Assembly (NCBI RefSeq): GCF_019320115.1
Contig: NC_089584.1
Location: forward strand, 79,117,922 to 79,181,921
Reading direction: 5' to 3'
Source: Miscanthus floridulus
Taxonomy: Eukaryota > Streptophyta > Magnoliopsida > Poales > Poaceae
DNA: 64,000 nt
This document shows positions 1-13,600 of the stretch, piece after piece; the first letter of the stretch is position 1, and every line of letters starts with the position of its first letter. Position numbers and translations under genes: made by a program. The notes below the pieces were generated by a model. The model was given only the letters and a program-made list of their open reading frames with translations, searched no databases and was not told where the DNA came from.

Positions 1-1435
1 TATAGCATGAAGAATATAATGACATTCTTTGTAGATATATAGATTACATACAAGTTAATTAATGGAATATCAAATGTGATGGCACATTATTGTGATATTC
101 AATTGAAATTGATGACAATATTTTATATTACAACACCAAAATGGGACGTAGATACTAGGTATGTTTGTAAATGAGAGACAATTTTTTTTGGTCCCCAAAA
201 TGGATCAAGTGAAGTAAATTCGATGATCGTGCTCTCCATGCTCATAAGACCCACTTATTAATTAAGTGTTTGGTTGCTACTTGGTTTCTTCATGAAACTT
301 GTTGTGAACAACTGGCCTTCCTGATGGTGTCAGGGTGAAGATAGAAGCGTGCTTCATATCTTTATTGTTGAGCTGGATATTTATGTCTAATGGATTTGTA
401 ATACCGATCAATTAAATGTTTCAAGGCATGATATTTCCAAGTTGTGTGGCTGTAACATACACAATTGGGACAAAATATGGTTCTGTCATATTTGGAAAAT
501 GCCTTGACCCTAAGGAATGCATGGGGCTGCTACTTCTTTTTGCGTTAAATCTTACCATTAAAGTTCTTTGGATGGCATTATTACATGGCATCGAACTTGT
601 ATGATTCTAAAAATTCAATGTACTTCAGATGATAGAGCATCACTATAATGCTAATGGTGGTTCCTCGATAAGAGTTTATCATACACTTAGACCTAAAGTA
701 ATATAGGAATTAATCTAGAATACATTTGGTAAGTTGTGTGCTTTCATGAAAATACAATAATGTTGGGGGATATTTTGGAACAACATAATTATATTCTCAA
801 GTGGACTTAAGATCCTAGAGATAAAGTTGTGGCCAATCATGGTTGGCATTGGGCAGAATGACTGCCTTGTGTTGTTCGTATCACTCATTGAAAGCTAGCC
901 ATTAGTGCTTCCATTTGCACCCATTGAGATACACATACGTGTGACCTGGATGTATATGGTGCTTTATTTAAATAAAACTCCGTATTTAAATTGATCATAA
1001 GTGATGATGCTCTCTTATGAGGAGCATCAAATATTACCATGAATCCATAGAACATTAAGTTTAACATTACGTCCATTGACCATGTTAGATAATGGTGGCC
1101 ATTAAGAGCAAGAGATCAAACTCTTTGCTAGCTATTATTCTAACAAGGTTTAAACCATATATTTTCTGAATTTACGCTAAGGGTAAATTTTAAATTGCTA
1201 TGGTGATGCTGTATTAATTAATGCAAAATAAATAGGAGACAAGATCTATCTCACTAATTGTGTAAACCTCATTTATGCTAACACATTAGAGGTAGTCATC
1301 ATAAAGATGTAGACCTCTAATAATATGGACATAGTCTGTTGAACAGTAGATGCCAAGTGGTGTATGCAATTTGTATAAACACATTTTAAGGTAATCATCA
1401 AAAGATTGATGTAGACCTTAGTTAATCCGCAAACG

Positions 1436-1680
1436 AATTGGGTATGCACGTTGAGGATAGTCACTAAGTTGTGGACTTAGTGTAAATCCCGCAGTAGCAA
1501 CTATGGTGCTACCTTGTGTATGGCCAATAGGAATGCTGATTAATGGTAATCATCTTGTGAAAAGATGTAGACAGTATGTTTCAATTTGTGATGTTGGGTA
1601 CGCACATTGAGGATGGTCACTAAGAATTTAGTGTAGATCCCACAGCAGCAACCATGGCGCTACCTTGTGTATGGCCAACA
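1436..1680. repeat. diverged direct repeat, two copies about 157 bp apart
   Basis: A block of about 90 bp at 1436-1530 recurs at 1595-1680. Both copies contain a ...cattgaggat(a/g)gtcactaag... core and end in ...gctaccttgtgtatggccaa. Shorter related pieces with the motif aaagatgtagac lie at about 1300, 1400 and 1560, so this is a decayed repeat array rather than a coding region. Confidence 0.6.
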
Positions 1681-1851
1681 TACAATGTGGAACATTTGTG
1701 TTATACAAATAATGAGGTAATACACTTAATCGATTTTGCATTAAAAATGTAAGCGCTATGAGCCTTAAATAAAGCATGAATGGGCTTAACATGAAATAAA
1801 AATTGCAAATAACAAAGTAGTTGTAATGCAAAGGTCGTGATAATAATATTA

Positions 1852-2007
1852 CATGTTTATTGGGTTTGCCAATTTAGACAAACATTTTGAACAATGTAAT
1901 AATAACATATGTTTATTGGGTTTGTCAATTTGAACAAACCCTATGAACATGTAATGTTAATAATACATGTTTATTTGAAATGCCATAGGACAAACTCTTT
2001 GAACAGT
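1852..2007. repeat. three degenerate ~57-bp tandem units
   Basis: Three successive units each begin with a variant of catgtttattgggtttg and continue with a caaac...tgaaca segment. The third copy is the most diverged. It is visible directly in the sequence; no function is implied. Confidence 0.55.
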
Positions 2008-2339
2008 ACCAATTCTAAACTGAAACAATTTCCAATCTAGAACAATAATTTTATTTGCTTGTAACTTTAAAAAAAATTACATTGAACCGAGGGCTCAGAA
2101 GCAAACAAAACTTATCACTTATGCAATTTTCTGAATACTTAGGGCTCTAGAAAATATATTTGCACGAGGCAAATAAAGCATAGTGAAATATTGTACACTG
2201 GTGTCGAGAATAGGCTGTGTGATTAATGTTGTAACCTTTGGCTATAACACAAAGGCACGGAACATAATTATCTAGAAAGATAATTATTTAATTCATAGAA
2301 AATATAAGGTCTTTTCTGCAAAATTTACGCAGCCTTATC

Positions 2340-2810
2340 ATCCAGTCGACCGGTCCTTCTCATGGGCGGTTTCTCCTCGGGAAAAAAATCGTCGTTAGGC
2401 CGAGAGACCGTGAGGATGCCGCCGATGGCGGCTTGTGGGAAGGCCCGGCGCGGATTATGGGGGCGCGGAGGCTGCCGGCCGCGAGCCTCAGGGAGCAGGA
2501 GTGTCAGGCCGCTCGGCGTGGAGCAGCAGGGGGCCGTCTCTGGGCCGCTGCGGGGCCACCGGCCGTGGCGCGAGGCCACTGGCACGTGCGGGCTCTGCGG
2601 CCGGCCTGGCGCGCAGCCCTGCTGTACGGGCGGGCACGCGGCAACTGCCGCCGGCCAAGTGCACAGGCACCGCTGCAGGATTGGGACGCAACCCCGTCTC
2701 TGGTCTGGCCCACGCGAGCGCCGCTGCTGGTGTAGCGAGCAGGCCCACCACGACCTGTCGGACGCGCGGACTCGCGGCCATTGCCGTAGAGAGGTAAGAA
2801 CATGATAAAC
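2340..2810. other. GC-rich island, no supported gene
   Basis: This is an abrupt GC-rich block within AT-rich DNA. It is open in several frames on both strands, which is expected of any GC-rich sequence. The translations are low-complexity Arg/Gly/Pro/Ala with no domain I recognise. It could be the GC-rich leader of a retroelement or a decayed promoter and first exon. Confidence 0.35.
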
Positions 2811-3922
2811 TGAAGAAAAATCATAGCCGGTGGTTACCGTCTTTTGTTCTGAGTGCGTCTTTCATCTTCTTTCTTTCGATGTGGAGGACGACCACGGTGT
2901 TGCGATGAAAACGGTCATCGATTTCTTTGTCGATCCATGTTGATGGTGACTGTTCGGGCAGCCATCATCTTGTACGCATCAGTTTCCTATGGATAAGATG
3001 AAGAACAGATCTTCGTTTCTTTTCCGGTCTTGGAACGATGAAGGCCTGCGTGCCCTCTGTGCTTGCATCGAACATGGAGGCCGGCAGGATCCAGTTCTGC
3101 CTCCTTGTTCTGACGCAAAAACAATGGTGAAGGAGCATGTCACCGGCACTGTTCCTTCGAGGACGGACGGCTCTGCATCATCGATGTCGACTTCATCTCC
3201 GGTATCGAGTTCGGTGATGGTAGAGAGGCACATCGTTCTCCTCCTTGTTCACGTAGAGCAAAGTGCTGATAATGTGTTAAAGCACGAATGTAAATGAACA
3301 AGATTTGAGAGAACTGTTTCTTTCATTAATCTCTGAAATATATTTATACAAGTAAAGGGATGTCACGAAGGGACACGACTCTTTCTAAAAGACATGCCTT
3401 TTAGAGTAAAACTAACTGTTTAATCTTATCTACTAGTCTTGTAATTGATGGATGAGATCACTTCTTAAACATGTGTCTATTCATGGCGTCGTTGATGAGA
3501 TCACCGAAGAGGTGTCTGTTGAGAGACACCGTTTCGTAACAAATATTTCATACAAATGTGAGTGCATATATATAGCCGTCTGTTGGACTGCTGTTACCAA
3601 GCAGAGGCATGGCTGTGCCAAAATGAACTTTGGGCCATATTGGGCTGGAAAATCAAACCATTTCATCCTTCTATTTCAGAGATATCACTGAAACGTGTTG
3701 TGGCCTTCATTTGTTACTTCAAAGCATAAAAGGTACAAATGCAAGTTCCAGACCAGGGTAACATGGGTAACCAAAAAAAAAAATTAATAATAGATGTAAC
3801 GTTATGCAATTTTATCTTCAAATTCGACAACGCGTGCTTTTCACATTGCGAATTGAATAGGTCAAACACCCAGGGTTAACATTGATCATTATTTCTCATA
3901 ACAACTGTAACACAGTTTCTAT

Positions 3923-4095
3923 AAAAAGAGCGTACCCAATGCAGAGAGCTCCCGCTCTATGCAGGGTCTGAGAAAGGGTATCGGTGGCAAGTCTTACCCT
4001 CGCCTGTGCAATACGAGAAGACCACGACTCGAACCCGAAACCTTCCGATCACAGACGGTAAGACTCTACCGTCTGCACCAGACCCGCCCTTCAAT
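3923..4095 (-). mobile_element. Au-type tRNA-derived SINE with 11-bp TSD
   Basis: Read on the minus strand, this is a short tRNA-derived SINE. It has an A-box-like region near its start and a clear pol III B box (GGTTCGAGTC, complement of 4026-4035). The body matches the Au SINE family of grasses as I remember it, and the 3' end is a short T run (ctctttttat). An 11-bp direct repeat, acagtttctat, flanks it at 3912-3922 and 4096-4106, as expected for target-primed insertion. It lies just downstream of the NAA15 stop codon. The B box could be mistaken for a tRNA gene, but no cloverleaf is present. Confidence 0.9.
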
Positions 4096-4106
4096 ACAGT
4101 TTCTAT

Positions 4107-4646
4107 GTTCAAGATCAACTAATTTACAGCGTCAAGGAGCAAATGTTGCAGAAGCAGAAGAGATCAAGGCAACCCCCGACACACCAAACTATCCCGAAAC
4201 ACATAGTTGTAAATTAAAAAAGGTTTAACCTTATACACCTGCTTTATGCCAAAATTTTGTAGTCCAACAAGAGTGAGGGAGCAGCGCAAGTCATAAGAGA
4301 ACCAACTACACAATCCATGATCGCTGCTTCAAATGAATGGTCACACCCTGATATCGCCAGGCAACAAATGCTGACGCAACTTCATCGTAACTGTGATGGA
4401 AGATTTTTCTTTCACTGTCTACAAAATGGCAACAAAAAGGTACAGGCTGGAACCAAGACAATAACCAGACTGAAGGCACCTCAGCTCCCAATCAATAATA
4501 TACTCTTCAAATGTGATGTGCCGACAACTACTTCACCAGAGCACTTTGTTCCCCTTGGTTCTGTACGCTTTGGTTAATTGGGTACTGGCTCCAGTTCTAA
4601 AATATGTTTTGTTCCAGTTGTAACCATCCAGCTGCTTGTTCATGCA
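4107..4646 (-). other. NAA15 3' untranslated / downstream region
   Basis: These 540 bases lie directly after the NAA15 stop codon in its direction of transcription and before the SINE. No conserved open frame or repeat is evident. Part of it is presumably the 3' UTR, but I could not identify a polyadenylation site with confidence. Confidence 0.4.
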
Positions 4647-7600
4647 TTACCGAATGCTTAGGCTGCTCAAATCATCCACAATATGCACAGTCCCGTTCAA
4701 ACTGCCTTGTTCTCCCTCTTTTGATTTCAGCTGAGGGTTTGAAGCAATTCCATTTTCTGGTGAGCTCTCGAGACTATGGTCAACAGCATAGGCTGAAATA
4801 GCGCTCTTTATGCCTTCAAAGTACGTCGAGTAGGGAAAATATTCCGCACACCGTGCCTTCCACCCTGTTGAAAAAATAGGGTTATTCCTGGTTATGTCAA
4901 AGGACCAAACATCTATAGGCACGCTTTATTAGTAGGTGCATGCCAAGAGCATCCAGCACCAGTATTGTGTTGTACGAATCTGCTTAACATGCAATGGTTC
5001 TAGCTACCGGAATAAATCCTCAAAGCATGCCATCATGCAATACTAAGCACCTAGTGACATAAGTATTCATGTAATGTGAAATTAAAATACCTAACACAGC
5101 AACAAAAGAAAAAGGAGAAAACCCTACCATATTTAAAACAATGTAGCATGTGACACAATACAGGTACAACAATTTTGAAACTTACTATTTGCAACATCCT
5201 GATCACCAAAGACTGTCTCCAGCAATTTATGAACATCGATACAATCTTGAATTTGCCATTCTTTTACAGGACCAAGCACACTATGCCTGAAAAAAAAACA
5301 AGAAATGTGAACACCCATACAATAAAATACAGCTGAGCAAATAGAGGTTATTTTGTTCTTTACCCTGACGATGTAATATTTGTTGAATCTTCAATTAATT
5401 TAATTGCCTCCATCTTCTTATCTGGCTCCAAGAGATACATCATTTCAGCACCAGCTGCTCGGTGCATCAAGGAAGCTGGCAAAGAGATATCATCAACAAA
5501 GAGTAAGATTCCTGATCAGGACAATACCCACTAAGAAGAGATACGATTAGTTACCATTGTGTTTTTCGAGGAAACTTCTGTTTACTTCAACAAGGGACTT
5601 TCCATGTAATTGCCTGTAGGTTGTTGGTACTTGTTAGTCAGATAAATTGGTAATAAACACACAGTGATAGAGCAAGTGCCAAATTAGAACCTCATGTCAG
5701 GTCGTTCAGCTTCCAAAACATTCCAAATTAGCTTCTCTGAATCAGTCACTGGTCCAGGAAGACTGTTTATCTTGTGGAAGAATTTTATCTGCAAAATAAA
5801 GATCAATTAAATAAAAACACAATAAAATGATCAGATTTATCTTGAATTAATCAGGTGAAGTATTTCAAAAAGTATCACTAATGTAGTATGCTGTCATCCA
5901 ACAACTACTAGCTCATTTTGATTCAGATCCCTATCTTCCAACAACTAATAACATTAACCACTGTTTATCTTGTGGAAGAATTTTATCTGCAAAATAAAGA
6001 TCAATTAAATAAAAACACAATAAAATGATCAGATTTATCTTGAATTAATCAGGTGAAGTATTTCAAAAAGTATCACTAATGTAGTATGCTGTCATCCAAC
6101 AACTACTAGCTCATTTTGATTCAGATCCCTATCTTCCAACAACTAATAACATTAACCACTGTTGTAGCCTCTAATCACCATCACTATCACCTAACATAAT
6201 CAAAGTGGTGCATTATTTGTGCGGTCACTGGTGTACAAGGCATTACATCAAATATATACAAGCACAGTATGTCGCTCAGAAAGCATCTCTGTAAATGTCA
6301 AAAGATGTCAACCAAAGTAGCCACAATTCTATATGAATTAAGTGCTATCACTGAGCAAGAAACAACAACAACAACAACAACAACAAAGCCTTTAAGTCCC
6401 AAACAAGTTGGGGTAGGCTAGAGTTGAAACCCAACAGAAACAATCAAGGTTCAGGCACGTGAATAGCTGTCTTCCAAGCACTCCTATCTAAGGCTAAGTC
6501 TTTAGGTATATTCCATCCTTTCAAGTCTCCTTTTATTGCCTCTACCCAAGTCAACTTCGGTCTTCCTCTGCCTCTCTTCACGTTACTATCCTGACTTAGG
6601 ATTCCACTACGCACCGGTGCATCTGGAGGTCTCCGTTGCACATGTCCAAACCATCTCAACCGGTGTTGGACAAGCTTTTCTTCAATTGGCGCTACCCCTA
6701 ATCTCTCACGTATATCGTCGTTCCGAACTCGATCCCTTCTTGTATGACCGCAAATCCAACGCAACATACGCATTTCCGCGACACTTAGCTGTTGAATATG
6801 TCGTCTTTTCGTAGGCCAACATTCTGCACCATACAACATAGCAGGTCTAATCGCCGTCCTATAAAACTTGCCTTTTAGCTTCTGTGGTACCCTTTTGTCA
6901 CATAGGACACCAGACGCTTGCCGCCACTTCATCCACCCTGCTTTAATTCTATGGCTAACATCTTCATCAATATCCCCGTCCCTCTGTAGCATTGATCCTA
7001 AATATCGAAAAGTATCCTTCATAGGCACTACTTGACCTTCCAAACTAACATCTTCCTCCTCCCGAGTAGTAGTGCCGAAGTCACATCTCATAATGAAACT
7101 ATTTGGGACTTTATCACTGAGCAAGAAAGCACTAAAAAAATGCATGGCCCTGAATCCATACACTCGAGAAACCATTAACTCGTAATGAAACAATTGACTC
7201 CACATTAATTCTGAGTGGACAAATAGAGAACTATACAGCCTTTTCCCCACTGACTTAACCCAAACAAGAGAAGAAGAAAAAACTATCATCAGACTTCAAA
7301 ATGCACCCGATGTGTGTGGTATGCAGCAATCCTAGTATGTATTGACCAAAAACAAACTCACAACCAAGGTACAACGCCATGAAGGCACACTGAAGAATAG
7401 CATTCAGTTTGTTCTCATCGAAGATATCATGGGCTCAAGGAAGAATTATCAGAACCAATAAATTCATGAATTAAAAAAACATAACTCATCTCACTAGCTG
7501 TTAGGTCATTAGTGTACTGTAAGAAGGGAATTTATTATGACATGTCATATAACTCATGGAAACAAAGCTTAATGGAAGGTGTAGTTTTTGAAACTTACCA

Positions 7601-10600
7601 AACAGCGGTGACTGTCTGGATTATCCTCATCCAATTTAATGAGCTGTTTAACTGCCTGAAATTATAGATGGATTACAAAAATTAAGGCCGCTGTACAACA
7701 GAAGGCAACAAACTAAGAGCATGTAGCGAGTTAAGTATAATAATACTAACCTACATGCTTTCAACTAGATAAATTCAGTATTATATTCATTAACATGCAA
7801 TGCTCAGGGTATCCTTCTAGTTATTGTAGAAGATGATGCTCAGTGATTGAGGGAGGATATAGGAAACAAATTCATATATAAAAAATAAAACCCATCAAGG
7901 GCGAACACCCATGTCCATGCGTATCTATCACAGTGCCGACTCGCTTCTGACATGTTTAGAAGAGTCCTACTGGTAGAGGGAGAGAAAAAGATAATACATG
8001 AGAGAACGATGAGATAAAGCCTAGCATCTATATACCAGAGAGGTAAGTGTTTCGCTGCTTTTTTTTATCTTCACACAAGTTACTTTTCCTTTGCACAAAT
8101 TGCAAGTGTACTGCTTTTGCAACTTGTAGAGGACCTTCCTTGCATACAACACTAAGAGGGATCTTCTGTGACCACATACCATAGGTTTAAGTTTATATTT
8201 ACTCACCCTGTTTCAAATTAGTAGTTGTCATTCTAGCATTGTCCTAAGTCAAACATTTCTATCTTTGACAATATGTGAATTATATATTACGAATGTATTT
8301 CTCATGATTAATCTAGAAACTTAAAACTTATGATAATAAACTATACGGATTTCTAGAAATCGATGGTTAAAGAAAGAAAGGTTTGGATTTGGACAGCTGG
8401 AATGACACCTGCACCCCGCCTGGGAATGGATCGTATAAATCCAAGGGCCGAACAGAGCCCCCAACTCATGGGCCTTCTTTTATGGATCGTTTAAGGGCTG
8501 TGTAATGGAACAAGTCGATTTGGATTGGATTCTGTTGTAGAAGGGCTGGATTCTAGAGTTGGCTCGAGTCAACACGTATGGATAATAGAACAGGGCCGGC
8601 CCACGGATCGGGAGAAGGATCCGTCTCTTGAAGCCCTCGCTAGTCGCGACCTGAGGGGCGGCGATGGTCCTCGGAGCTGAGGGTCAAGGCGGCGGAGGTT
8701 GCGGCGGCGGCAGCTGCGATTCTACATTCGAGATGGTTCCTCGTCAAGATGCGTTACTCGCCAATGCTAGAGCTTGAGGGCATCAGTTCGTCGGGCCCCA
8801 TCTCTTCTCCATCCATCGCCAAGATCCCCACCTGCCGCTCCTCCTGGCCCCGAGCCGCTGATCGGGCCTCCGACGTAGGAAAGAGAAGCCGTCCCGCCAG
8901 GAAGCAGCGTCGCCCCTCTCCATCCGCCAAGCGCCGTGAATCAGGGCCGACCCTCTCCAGCCGCCTGTAGGAAGAGCCGGCGTCTCTCCCAAAGGTTATT
9001 CCTTCGATCTGTTCTTCCGATAAGAAATTGTTCCTTCGATCTGTTGATGTGGCTTCATTGTCAGCTACGGAGTACTTACAATTAGTTCAGCTGCATCATC
9101 GGTTCCCACAGTTCGGTAATGTAGTTGCAAAGTGCAGAGAACTCATGTCTAGCACTAGATATTGTATCAATAGAGTGATTAGTTATTTCTAGATTCTAGA
9201 TGCAAATCCGGTTGCTTGATGCTGAAATAATATGATGACGAAACTGGTGCCGGCATTTCAAAATAGAAAATTTTCATTTTTGCTCTTATGGCTACTTAAA
9301 ATTATTTGGACAGAGACACCACAGATCGGTACTATTTGGTAGATGTGCTCCAACAGATCGGTACTCTTTTGTAGATGTTCTTTGTATGTGGACTGTGGCA
9401 TTCAATTTTCATCATCCACACCTCTTTGTTAGTGCTTCTGAAACATTGAGCTAATCTTCATCCTATATTCTTGTGAAATGTCCAATAGCGGTAGAGTTAA
9501 TAAGTTATTTTAAGTGTCATTAATATCTATTTGAGACTGTAATGAACCTGAAACATTGATCTTCCTTGCACAAAGTAGATTAGAGTTCATGGTAGGGTCC
9601 TGCATAGTTGCAGTAACCTGATTTCCTCATCTGACACTTTTTGCAAGCTTTGTTTTAGTATCAGGGATGCATGATTAGAATTTAGAAAAAATATGTACAG
9701 GTTACCAGTATCATGAGTGAATATCACTTTTACGGTTACTAGTAAATGGGACTTTCTGTTTTCTGAAAAGTACAGTACAATAGTATTGTATAAACTTGTA
9801 CTTGTGATATGCTGCAACATCAATTCCAGATTTTGCTTTAGTTGTATTGCTAGCTGTATAAACTGTACAGTTGTTTCAGTTCTATGCTTTTTTCTATACA
9901 ATTGTTTCAGTTCTATGCTTTTTTCTATACAATTGTTTCAGTGTACCGCAGAAATAGCTTGCTAGAGCTGTGCTGACTGCACTTATAATCTTGTGATATA
10001 GGTATTATGGAGAGGGTTTCATCAGCAACAGCAGCAGAAGTTGAGGATAGTCTTGATGCTATCTCCACTGATCAGTCAGGGCGGTCAGGGAAAAAGAGGG
10101 CTAAAGTTTGGGCTTATGTTGACTCGGAAATCGTTGATGGAATTGAGAAGGCTGTGTGCAAGTATTGCAAGCTCCAGTTGTCTTCTGTGTCAGGGAAAGG
10201 GACAACTCACTTGAATAGGCATATTGGATATTATTGTCATCATATCCCTCAAGAGGACAGGGACAGATTCTTAGCAACTTTGAAGAACAAGTCTGATAGA
10301 GATAATTCTGTATTTGATCCTGTTGTATTCAGAGGTCTGATTGCAAAGTACTTCCTTAGTGCTGAGGTTGCATTTCGAAAAGCAGATGATCCTGCTTGGA
10401 AAGAGATGATAAATTATTGCCAGCCTTCATTCAATGTGGTGGGTCGACAAACTGTTCGTGCAGACTGTCTGATCTTGTATGAAGAAGAGAAATTACAGCT
10501 ACATCAAAAGATCACAAAGTTGAAGTCTCATGTCAGTTTAACTGCTGATTTGTGGTCGTCAAACCAAAATTTGGGGTATCTTGGAGATACAGCTCATTAC

Positions 10601-13600
10601 ATTGATGAAGAGTTTGAGCTCCATAAGAAGATTATTGCATTCAAGCAGATCTCTTTCCCCCATAACTCATTTGCTGTGCAAGATGGCATCACGGCTTGCT
10701 TGACGGAGTGGGATTTAGTTGATCGTGTGTTCACAGTGACTCTAGATAATGCAAGCGTGAACAACAGAGCGATTAGAGACTTGCGTGCTGCTCTAGGTGC
10801 TCAGATGTTCTTTAAGGGTGAACACATACATGTCAGATGTGCCGCTCATGTGCTCAATATAATGGTCCAAGCTGGATTGCAAGTCATACCAAATGCAGTT
10901 GGAAGGGTAAGAGACATTATCAAGGTTGTCACATCTACACCTTCTCGTCTGCAAACATTCAACTCAATCGTTCAGGCATTAGGTCTCAAAGGCAAGTCGG
11001 GGCTGGTTCTAGATGTTCCCCACCGCTGGAATGCTACGTATGACATGTTGAATGAAGCTCTGAAATATAAAGCAGCTCTCAACAGATTCGCAGCAGAGCA
11101 GTATCAGGATGTTCCTAGTGAACAAGACTGGCAGAAAGCTGAATCGCTTCACGAATTCCTAGAACAGTTCAGTGAGGCTACAAAAGCATTTTCTGCGGAT
11201 AGGCATCCAACGGCCCACCTCTTTCTGAAGATGTTGATGGCAGTTCGAGATGTATTGCTTGATGAGACGTGGAATACCAATGAACTGCTCAATGAGTTGG
11301 CTGAAGCTATGTATACCAAGTTTCAGAAATACTGGGCTGCGCCTAGTATGGTACTTCTCATAGCTGCAGTCCTGGACCCATCAATGAAAGCTGATTTTGT
11401 CAGGTTCTTTTACTTGACTGTTGAGAATGCAGAAGCAGAAGCGAAGATGAGAGAGCTTAGACAATACTTGAAGAAATATTATCTAGAGTACGAGAGGGTT
11501 GTGAGGACCAACACAGGTTCTGTCTTCGTTTCATATGAAGAGGAAGTTTTAAGTCAAGGCGAATCGAGTTCTTCTGGACTTCATGGCAAACGGCGTTGCA
11601 TTTGCTCAATTTTCATCACAAAACTCGAGTACTCGCTTAGAAAGATCAGAACTGGATATTTATTTGGATGATCCTAGAGTAGTTGTGTGACCGATAGAGA
11701 ACTTTAATGTTCTAGCATGGTGGAAGAAAAACTCGGATGCCTATCCTATCTTGTCTTTGATGGCCAGAGACTTCTTGTCTATTCCTGTTAGCACAGTGTC
11801 CTCAGAATCTGCTTTTAGTGCTGCTGGAAGGATACTTGGTAAAAATAGGACATCTCTCTCTCTCCAGAAACTCTTGAAGCGTTAGTCTGTGCAAAAGATT
11901 GGTTGATTGGCTTTAATGATGCAGAAGAAGGTAATTGTCATATTTCAGATACATATTGCAAAGCCGATTTTATTTACAATAGTGGTTTAATATGTTTGTC
12001 TTGTTCAATGCAGGTCAACCAATGACCGGACATCGTATGTTTGAATCAGATGAAGTAGATGATTGACAGGTTAGTGCCCTAGCTGTTGGTTCACTAGGAA
12101 TGTTGTTTCACTAGGAATGTTGTTTCACTAGGAATGTTGTGATATTCATTGTTTAAAAAACAACTTAATTAGACCCTTTATTTGCATGATTGATGTTTGC
12201 TATATGCAATTGATCTTCCTTGTCCACTTAGTTTTTGTGTTACGAATGCTAGCGTCACTGTTACTAATGTTCCATTTATTATTTCGCCAATTTCTAGAAT
12301 ATTGAACTGTGTTTTCTGCTTGAGATAAATTTCATTCATTGTCTTATACAGGACCTCTGAGATGTCAATATGAAGGGAGACCTGTAACTTGTGTATATAT
12401 TAGGGCTTAGTTTCTTGTTCCATATTTGTTTGGAGTTAGAACTTAGAAGCAAGGCTTCTCATGGCATCTCCGCAAGAATCCAATTCCCTGTGTTTGAAGT
12501 GGAAACTTGTTGATGACTGCCTGTCAAAAGACTGCAAATCTCACCGTGTCAAATCTGAGAATGGGCCCTCATTCGATTCATTTGCTAAACGGAACATCTT
12601 TGAGCATGGTTGACACTTGACACAACTCAAGCTGTCATTTTTTAGCATGGTTGACACTTGACACAACACCTGTGTTCTTCTTTGTTTTGCGTTCTTTGCT
12701 TGCTATATATTAGTTAGTTTCTTCTTGAATTTAGGATTGCAGCTGGTATTTCGGCAGTTGGAAACTGGTAGCTTTATCTTTGAGCAAGGCTGAGATGTAA
12801 TGATTCAATACCCTTGTACTGAGTGATGAGTCTTAAGTGAAGCAAGGTACCACTTTAGTATATTATATTTTATTTGTGAAATGCAGGCAGGCACTAGCGC
12901 TCTGCACTGCACTGCACCAGCCGGCGAGTGTGTATCTGTACACTGTAACCAGCGATCAGGCCCTAATACTGTCCAAGGATCCAATAACCAGCGAGTGTGT
13001 ATCTCTACACTGTAAAAGGATCAGGCCCTAATACTGTACAAGGATCGGGCCCGAGGATCTACATAAGAGTGGATTGGAGCAGGGTATAATTTAAAACGAA
13101 CAGGGCTGGATCGGACTATCCTCCATAAAAAAGGGTTTGGATCAGGATCGATCTATTGCTAAAGTATTTAGGATTGGGGTGGGGTTAGGAGTGGATCACG
13201 ATCCATTCCCAGGCGTACCTGCACCCGTGTCGAATTCAGACTACTGCAGCCATGGTGCATAAGCACTGCATGTTACTCCCTCCGTTCCAAATTATAAGAC
13301 GTTTTGGCTTCTAGATACGCATTTTTTGCTATGCATTTAGATATACACTGTCTAGATACATAGCAAAAGCAATGTATCTAGAAAAGCCAAAACATCTTAT
13401 AAATTGGAATCGAGGGAGTACACCACAACGTTTATCCAGAACTGACCTAGACCTATAATAGTAAAAAACTGTTGAACTCACCACCCACCTTGCTTGGCAA
13501 TGAAACATGCAGTTTCCAGACTTTGCACATATCTAACACTTTCTTTATACATATGAACTTCTTAAGAATGGTTTCGAATATTCAGTTTCAATTACATTGC

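Larger units (their letters stand above)
1..3911. other. AT-rich repeat-derived intergenic DNA
   Basis: I see no convincing gene here; the open frames are short and lack recognisable domains. The stretch contains diverged direct repeats (listed separately), a GC-rich island at about 2340-2810, and LTR-like sequence around 3240-3600 with TATA-like and polyadenylation-like motifs. It looks like old LTR-retrotransposon DNA downstream of NAA15, but I could not find paired LTRs or a TSD, so the family is not assigned. Confidence 0.45.

Noticed and set aside
2362..2824. Overlapping open frames on both strands in a GC-rich block
   Set aside because: Open in several frames at once, with low-complexity Arg/Gly/Pro content and no domain; composition explains them.
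4020..4080. tRNA gene suggested by the B box GGTTCGAGTC
   Set aside because: No cloverleaf can be built. The block has a SINE body, tail and target-site duplication.
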